Of a DNA stretch of 64,000 bases, positions 59,569 to 64,000 are shown one piece after another (within the stretch, counting starts at the first letter, position 1; each line of letters opens with the position of its first letter). This DNA comes from Mycobacterium tilburgii. GTDB taxonomy: Bacteria; Actinomycetota; Actinomycetes; Mycobacteriales; Mycobacteriaceae. A program made the position numbers and the translations under genes. The stretch covers positions 20,875 to 84,874 of the forward strand of contig NZ_LR655699.1 of the NCBI RefSeq assembly GCF_902168065.1, written 5' to 3'. Below the pieces are notes generated by a model. The model did not search any database, was not told the DNA's origin, and saw only the letters and a list, made by a program, of their open reading frames with translations.

Positions 59569-60390
59569 CTACGCCGAAGCGCGGCGCAGATCGTCCCCAG
59601 CCAGCAGGGGAAGCACACCCTCGGCAAACCAGTACGCCTCTTCCAGATGCTGGTAGCCGGACAGGATGAATTCGTCGAAGCCCAGCGCGTGGTATTCGCG
59701 GATCGGGTCGGCGACTTCGCGATGACTGCCGACCAGCGCGGTCCTGTCCCCACCCCGGACCAGCCCGATTCCGGCCCGCAGATTCGGGTAGATCTCCAAC
59801 CTGTCCAGGCGGCAGCCCGTGCAGCGCGGTCATTCATCGCTGCCCTTCGGATTCGGATTTGGCGTGCAGCGCGGTCGCTTTGGCGATCTGCTCCGCGGTG
59901 AGATCGGCGAGCAGCTGGTCTGCGACGGCCCAGGCAGCGTCCGAGGTGTCGCGACTGATGGTGTGCAACCGAATCCCGAACCGGATCTTGCGGCCGTGCG
60001 CGGCGGCCTCGGCCCTGACCTTGTCGATCTTGGCCGCGGCGGCCTGCGGCGGTTCGCCCCAGGTCAGGTAGACGTCCGCGAACCGTCCCGCGACCGGCAG
60101 GGCGGCGGCAGACGAGCTGCCAAAGTAGATACACGGCAGGGGAGCCGGCGGGGCCCGACACCCGAGCGTCCTCGACGGTGTAGTAGGTGCCGCTGAAGTT
60201 GACCGTTCCAGGGTACACACGGAGGTGACGATCTGAAGGAAGTCGGCGGTGTGCGCGTACGTTCTTCATGACCGAGGTAGTCGCCGAAGCGGCGTTGTTC
60301 GGCGTCGTTGCTGCCGCTGACGACGTTGAACAGCACCCTGCCCTCGGAGAACTGTGCGGTGAGGTGGTGGCCTCGTTGCGGGCGTCGGAA
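59569..60390 (-). pseudogene. SsuD-like alkanesulfonate monooxygenase, N-truncated
   Basis: Pieces in order are LFNVVSGSNDAEQRRFGDYL, YPGTVNFSGTYYTVEDARVS, ALPVAGRFADVYLTWGEPPQ, KIRFGIRLHTISRDTSDAAW, then after a shift [20 protein letters not shown] and [16 protein letters not shown]. This is the SsuD arrangement, with the FADVYLTWGEP segment. The first 130 or so residues are missing. It would release sulfite from alkanesulfonates. Four frameshifts. Confidence 0.72.
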
Positions 60391-60499
60391 GTCACAATTT
60401 ACGGGCGGTACGGATCCGGCGTCGCCAGCTCGGCGCGCACCGTTGAAGTTCAGACGCGGCGGACCGCGTTTCGCCCGGGCGTCGGTTCCGGTGGTCCAG

Positions 60500-61219
60500 T
60501 GCGCTTGCTGTCGCCCACCGAAGCCTGGGACAACCTGCCGCTCATCTATGACGCCCGTCGTCCGTTCCTGCCGGGCACCATCGCCCGCTCAGCTGTCTGG
60601 CGGGAGGGCGTACGGCTGCGCACTGAATCATCTTCAGGCGCCTGGTATGTCGCGGTGCATGGCGAGCCCGGCGCCAAATCGGGAACGGAGAGGTGGTTCG
60701 TCAGCGACCAGCAGACTATCGTCGTCGAGGACTTTCGCCCCCACCACCGACGCGTATCTCGGTCTGTTGCGGTTCCTGTTCGTCCTGGATTTCATTGACC
60801 GGGTGAAGTTTTGGATGCTACCCGTCGACGACCCGCTGCCGTCGTTGCTGGTCGATCGGCGCGCGGCCAGGGTGACCGCGATGCTCGATGAGATCTGGCT
60901 GCGGGTAATCGACGTCGAGCGGGCGCTGACGACGCGCACGTACGCCGGCGACGGCGAGGTCACGATCGCCGTCGATGACCCGTTGCTGCCGAAGAATTCG
61001 GCAACTTTCGCGATCACCGGCGACGGGGCCGTGTCGACCGGGCGGCAGCCCGACCTGCAGGTCGGCACCGAGGGCCTGGGCGCCGTTCTGCTCGGTGGCA
61101 CCACCTGGCGCGGTCTCGCCCTGGCCGGGCTGGCCCGGCCAGGGGATCGGCACGCGCTGGCCGTCGCCGATCGACTCTTCGCGGTGCCCGACGTACCCCA
61201 CGCCGGAACGTTTTTCTGA
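60500..61219 (+). pseudogene. Eis-family N-acetyltransferase, N-truncated
   Basis: The plus strand shows TEAWDNLPLIYDARRPFLPG, AWYVAVHGEPGAKSG, then after frameshifts TDAYLGLLRFLFVLDFIDRV, WMLPVDDPLPSLLVDRRAAR, VTIAVDDPLLPKNSATFAIT and GLGAVLLGGTTWRGLALAGL, ending APHAGFFF-like VPHAGTFF. That is the second GNAT region and the SCP-like C-terminal domain of Eis (about 405 aa). The N-terminal acetyl-CoA binding domain is absent, and the frame changes near 60690 and 60745. Confidence 0.75.
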
Positions 61220-61247
61220 CGGCGGTTACCCGGCCGGACTGGATCTT

Positions 61248-62189
61248 TCAGCGGGCAGCGGCGGACCGCTGCATGACCAGATGCACCCCGGACGCAACCA
61301 GATCGGGCTGATGAAGCTGGATGAAATGGTCGCTGCCGGTCGCGATCAGATGCGGTGTCTGCGGGCGCAGCCCGATCAACGCCGCCGCGCCGCCCCGCCA
61401 CGCATCCTCCAACTGCGCACTTTGCTCGGCCGAGGCGGTGCCGGGAACGGCGAACGGCTCCGTGCGGGTCAAAACCACGGTGGGAACGGGCGGGAACGGG
61501 GGTGCCGCGGCGACCTGGGCGACGCTCTTGTCGATGTCGATCACTTCGAACGAGGGCGCAGTGGCGAACTGCGGCAACGGTTCATCCAATTGCTGGCGAT
61601 AAATCGGCCAGGCCGGTCCCAGTAGACCGGGTATCTCGGCGGCAAAGGCATCCACGAACACCACGCCCCGCACCTGCTCGGGGTAGGTCTGCGCATACAG
61701 CCGGACGAACAGCCCGCCCAGCGAATGCCCGGCTAGGATGTAGGGTCCGGGAATGTGCGCGGCGGCCAGCAATGCGTGCAGGTCTTGCACCACGTCCTGC
61801 GCGGTGCGCGGCATCGGGACCGGGGAACTGCGGTCGGTGATGCTGGGCGGGTCGGGGTAGCGAAGCGTGCCCGGCCGGTCGTAGGCGCAGACCCGATGTT
61901 CGTCGGCGAGCGCGGGCAGCACGGCCGGCCCCACCGCGGGTGCGGCGGCGTCGGACTGACTCCAGGGATCCGATGAATTGTGATAACCCGAGTCCAAAAT
62001 GACTGTCGGCGTGCCCCTTCCATGACATTCGAGGTACAAGTGGCGGCCGTTGCCGATCTCGATTGGCCCGGCGAAATCGCTGCCACCGGATGCCGATCCG
62101 CCGCCGTGGTTGACCGCACCGCATCCGACCAGCGCCGCCAGCAGCGCGACACACGCGCCGGTTCTCCAGAGCTTCCCAACTGCCCGCAT
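61248..62189 (-). CDS. Alpha/beta-hydrolase lipoprotein
   Basis: Intact 313-residue protein from ATG 62189. The signal peptide ends in the lipobox of VALLAALVGCGAVNHGG. The hydrolase core has the oxyanion region GTPTVILDSGYHNSSDPW, VCAYDRPGTLRYPDPPSITD, the nucleophile elbow YILAGHSLGGLFVRLYAQTY, the strand GVVFVDAFAAEIPG, and the C-terminal His in TGSDHFIQLHQPDLV. It is anchored to the cell envelope, and its substrate is likely an ester or lipid. The longer open frame upstream (to 62618) belongs to a different pseudogene and is not used. Confidence 0.8.
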   Translation of the reverse strand: MRAVGKLWRTGACVALLAALVGCGAVNHGGGSASGGSDFAGPIEIGNGRHLYLECHGRGTPTVILDSGYHNSSDPWSQSDAAAPAVGPAVLPALADEHRVCAYDRPGTLRYPDPPSITDRSSPVPMPRTAQDVVQDLHALLAAAHIPGPYILAGHSLGGLFVRLYAQTYPEQVRGVVFVDAFAAEIPGLLGPAWPIYRQQLDEPLPQFATAPSFEVIDIDKSVAQVAAAPPFPPVPTVVLTRTEPFAVPGTASAEQSAQLEDAWRGGAAALIGLRPQTPHLIATGSDHFIQLHQPDLVASGVHLVMQRSAAAR

Positions 62190-62214
62190 CGCGCTATTGT
62201 GCGGCCAACTGCGG

Positions 62215-62803
62215 CGGACGGCGGCATAGTAGCGATAATCGACGGCGGCACCCAACCAGCCGTCCGCCAGAGCACCGATGCGCCGATATGCCGCCGGCGC
62301 GGAACCCCCAACCAAATATCCAGTGGCGGGTGATGGTTTCGGGGTGATCGCGACCCCGCTGACGGTGAATAGCGGCCCTGGTAACTGGCGGAATCCTCGA
62401 ACAGCGCCGCACGGAGCACCTGCAGCAATTCGTCGAACACCGCCGCGCGCTCGCCGTCGGAGACCGTGAAGATCTCTCGCTCGGCGGGGATCGCCGACCG
62501 CAACCCCGAAGACCGGAAGGACCCGCTTGGGCGCGATGGCCGCTAGCGACGCCCGCTGTTTGGCCACCAGTACGGGATGGCGGCCGGGCAACACCGCCAC
62601 CGAGGTGCCCGCCTTCAAGCGGGTTGGTCCGGGCGAGTGAGTAGGCCATGCCGCCCACGGGGTCCACCGTCGGGGCGTAAACCAGTTCGGAGAACCACAG
62701 CGAGTCGACCCCCGCGGCCTTCCAAATGATCGACGATGGCCGACAGCTGGCCGGGGGCGCTGTCCGCCCCCCCCCCCAGGGTTACCCCGAAGCGAATCTT
62801 CAC
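62215..62803 (-). pseudogene. Luciferase-like F420-dependent oxidoreductase, broken
   Basis: GTG 62803 starts KIRFGVTLGGGADSAPGQLS, including a run of 11 G on the coding strand (C 62767-62777), then after shifts WFSELVYAPTVDPVGGMAYS, LKAGTSVAVLPGRHPVLVAK, SLAAIAPKRVLPVFG, EREIFTVSDGERAAVFDELL, FTVSGVAITPKPSPATGYLV and YRRIGALADGWLGA. That is the layout of F420/FMN LLM enzymes (about 300 aa). Frameshifts lie near 62705, 62625, 62515 and 62390. Confidence 0.72.
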
Positions 62804-62880
62804 CGGCGTCTCCGTCCGTGTGTGGTCCACATAACCTACGCCAACACGCCGCGGGCCTCGCTTGTGCCGAGTGTCGCTCG

Positions 62881-63303
62881 TTACTTTGCCGCGAACTCTT
62901 CGGCCAGCTCCACCGCTTCCTGCTGGATGCGGTCGAATTGCGCGGCCATCGCCTCAGACAACACCGTCGCCACCGACAGCGGGCGCGCCATCACCATGAA
63001 GTCATCGATCAGGCCGTCGTCGTCGACATGCAGAAATCGCAGCCGTTGACCTTCTTGCCCGCCACGACGGCCTCGAACAGCAGAGCGTGGTCGCGGCCCG
63101 TCGGCGCCGGTGATCTCCCGAACGTAGAGGAAATCCTCGAAGATCCGCATCACTCCACGCAGGATCGCCGCGGTGATCGGCTTGCCGACATACGGCTTGA
63201 ACGCCACCGGGCTAGTGAACACGACATCGTCGGCCAGCAGCGCCTGCATGGCCGCCTCATCGCGGTCCTCGACCGCCTTTTAGAACGGGTGCATCAAATC
63301 CAT
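62881..63303 (-). pseudogene. SnoaL/NTF2-like protein, broken
   Basis: ATG 63303 gives MDLMHPF then TAA where a Tyr-like codon is expected, followed by KAVEDRDEAAMQALLADDVV, FKPYVGKPITAAILRGVMRI, a shift near 63110 and 63050, then FLHVDDDGLIDDFMVMARPL and QEAVELAEEFAAK. Size and motif order (about 135 aa, VDDDGLIDDF strand) fit small NTF2-fold proteins. It overlaps the 3' end of the TetR fragment upstream. Confidence 0.6.
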
Positions 63304-63690
63304 GGTGCCGGATCGGCGAGGTAATGCACGAACACCGGTCGCAGCCATTCGACGAGGCGCGCGTCGTCCATGTCGACCAGGGGCGGGATGCCCAGGATGT
63401 AGCGAGCCGTCGCCAGACCCCAGAATCTGCGATCCGACCAGCGCGGACCGCTCGGCAGCACGATTCGCGACCACGACGCCCGGCGTCGGCGCCACCTGAT
63501 CGACAAACACCGCGAGCAACGAGTCGGAGGCGGTCCGGTTGGTGGCCGCCGCACGCAACATCGGCAGCGGTCCGTGCAGTCCCCCGACATCAAAGAACAG
63601 GGGCAACACCAGGTCGGCGACGCGGTCTGGACCGGCGCCGAACGGCTCAGCTGCGAGACGCGCTGACCCCGTTGACCCCGAGCAGATCCG
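63297..63690 (-). pseudogene. TetR regulator C-terminal fragment
   Basis: Minus strand reads LLGVNGVSAS, DLVLPLFFDVGGLHGPLPML, RAAATNRTASDSLLAVFVDQ, VAPTPGVVVANRAAERSALV and, after a shift near 63435, LATARYILGIPPLVDMDDAR, VEWLRPVFVHYLADPAPW. This is the common mycobacterial TetR ligand domain. The DNA-binding half is missing. Confidence 0.6.
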
Positions 63691-63744
63691 CCAGGTTGGG
63701 AAGCGGTGTAACGCCCCGGGTCGCGACCGTCTCGCACCGTCGCG

Positions 63745-64000
63745 CGCGCCGCGCCATGGGCGGTGTTCAGCGGGGCCGCCACGCCGTGTTGATAGGCGAT
63801 GCGCACGATCTCGCAGTTGAGGAAGTCGGTCTCGACGTATCGAACTGATTCACCGAACCGGTCGCTCGCGAAGGAAGTCTCGGTGTGCCGTAGTGAAATA
63901 CGTTTTCCGCGACGGAGATCAGCACAGCGCGAGCCACAATGAAGGCGGCCAGCATCCAAGGTGCGGGCCATAGGGCTACGCCCACGGCCGCGTCCAGGAG
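63745..64000 (-). pseudogene. Possible ketopantoate reductase (PanE-like) C-terminal remnant
   Basis: Minus strand shows ETDFLNCEIVRIAYQHGVAA and PLNTAHGAARATVRD, resembling the C-terminal helix region of PanE/ApbA proteins, where the substrate Asn and Glu sit. The upstream frame WMLAAFIVARAVLISVAENV reaches the window edge and does not clearly belong to it. The identification rests on one short block. Confidence 0.35.

Overview
The window is high-GC chromosomal DNA of a slow-growing Mycobacterium. From 1 to about 31 kb the gene order follows the Mycobacterium tuberculosis block Rv0107c to Rv0133: ctpI, Rv0111-type acyltransferase, ldtA, oxyS, oxcA, fadD7, fusA2, an Rv0121c-type flavoprotein, pepA, treS, mak, an Rv0128-type membrane protein, fbpC, fgd2 and an Rv0133-type GNAT. 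Mycobacterial signatures (antigen 85, PPE, F420 enzymes, LpqN-like and Eis-like proteins) support this. The species cannot be named from sequence reading alone.

The window is full of broken genes. About two thirds of recognisable loci carry frameshifts, nonsense codons, internal deletions or missing ends. Several lesions are G-to-A type nonsense changes (Trp to TAG or TGA), and there are clean deletions and one small inversion, so the decay looks biological and not only an indel artefact. Intact genes are the cell-envelope and core metabolic ones (ctpI, acyltransferase, ldtA, oxcA, pepA, treS-mak, fbpC, fgd2, class I aldolase) and two accessory systems described next.

Accessory system 1 (8.75 to 11.1 kb): an M-box magnesium riboswitch followed by an intact NRAMP-related transporter. 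Its metal-site motifs are changed in the way expected for a Mg2+ transporter and not for an Fe/Mn transporter.

Accessory system 2 (33.6 to 48.2 kb): an island bounded by a 25-bp perfect (39-bp imperfect) direct repeat at the 3' ends of a sulfotransferase pseudogene and a methyltransferase gene. Its left half is a graveyard: a PaaK-like ligase with an internal inversion, and remnants of an MFS protein, cysteine desulfurase, superoxide dismutase and heavy-metal P-type ATPase. Its right half is a fully intact six-gene minus-strand operon: PPE protein, metal-siderophore-type binding lipoprotein, FecCD-like permease, ATPase, cytochrome P450 and a DIT1/PvcA-family isocyanide synthase. Four of the genes are joined by 4-nt stop/start overlaps or very short gaps. 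I infer that it makes an isonitrile metallophore and re-imports the metal complex. It is analogous to, but biochemically distinct from, the PPE1-Rv0097-nrp isonitrile lipopeptide locus of M. tuberculosis.

From 48.3 kb to the right end the sequence is mostly eroded catabolic genes: a CsbD-like stress protein, N-acyl-D-amino-acid deacylase, Rieske oxygenase, PrrB-like kinase, formate dehydrogenase with a relic selenocysteine site, four luciferase-like monooxygenases, an Eis-like acetyltransferase and TetR fragments. Intact here are a class I fructose-bisphosphate aldolase, a small membrane protein and an alpha/beta-hydrolase lipoprotein.
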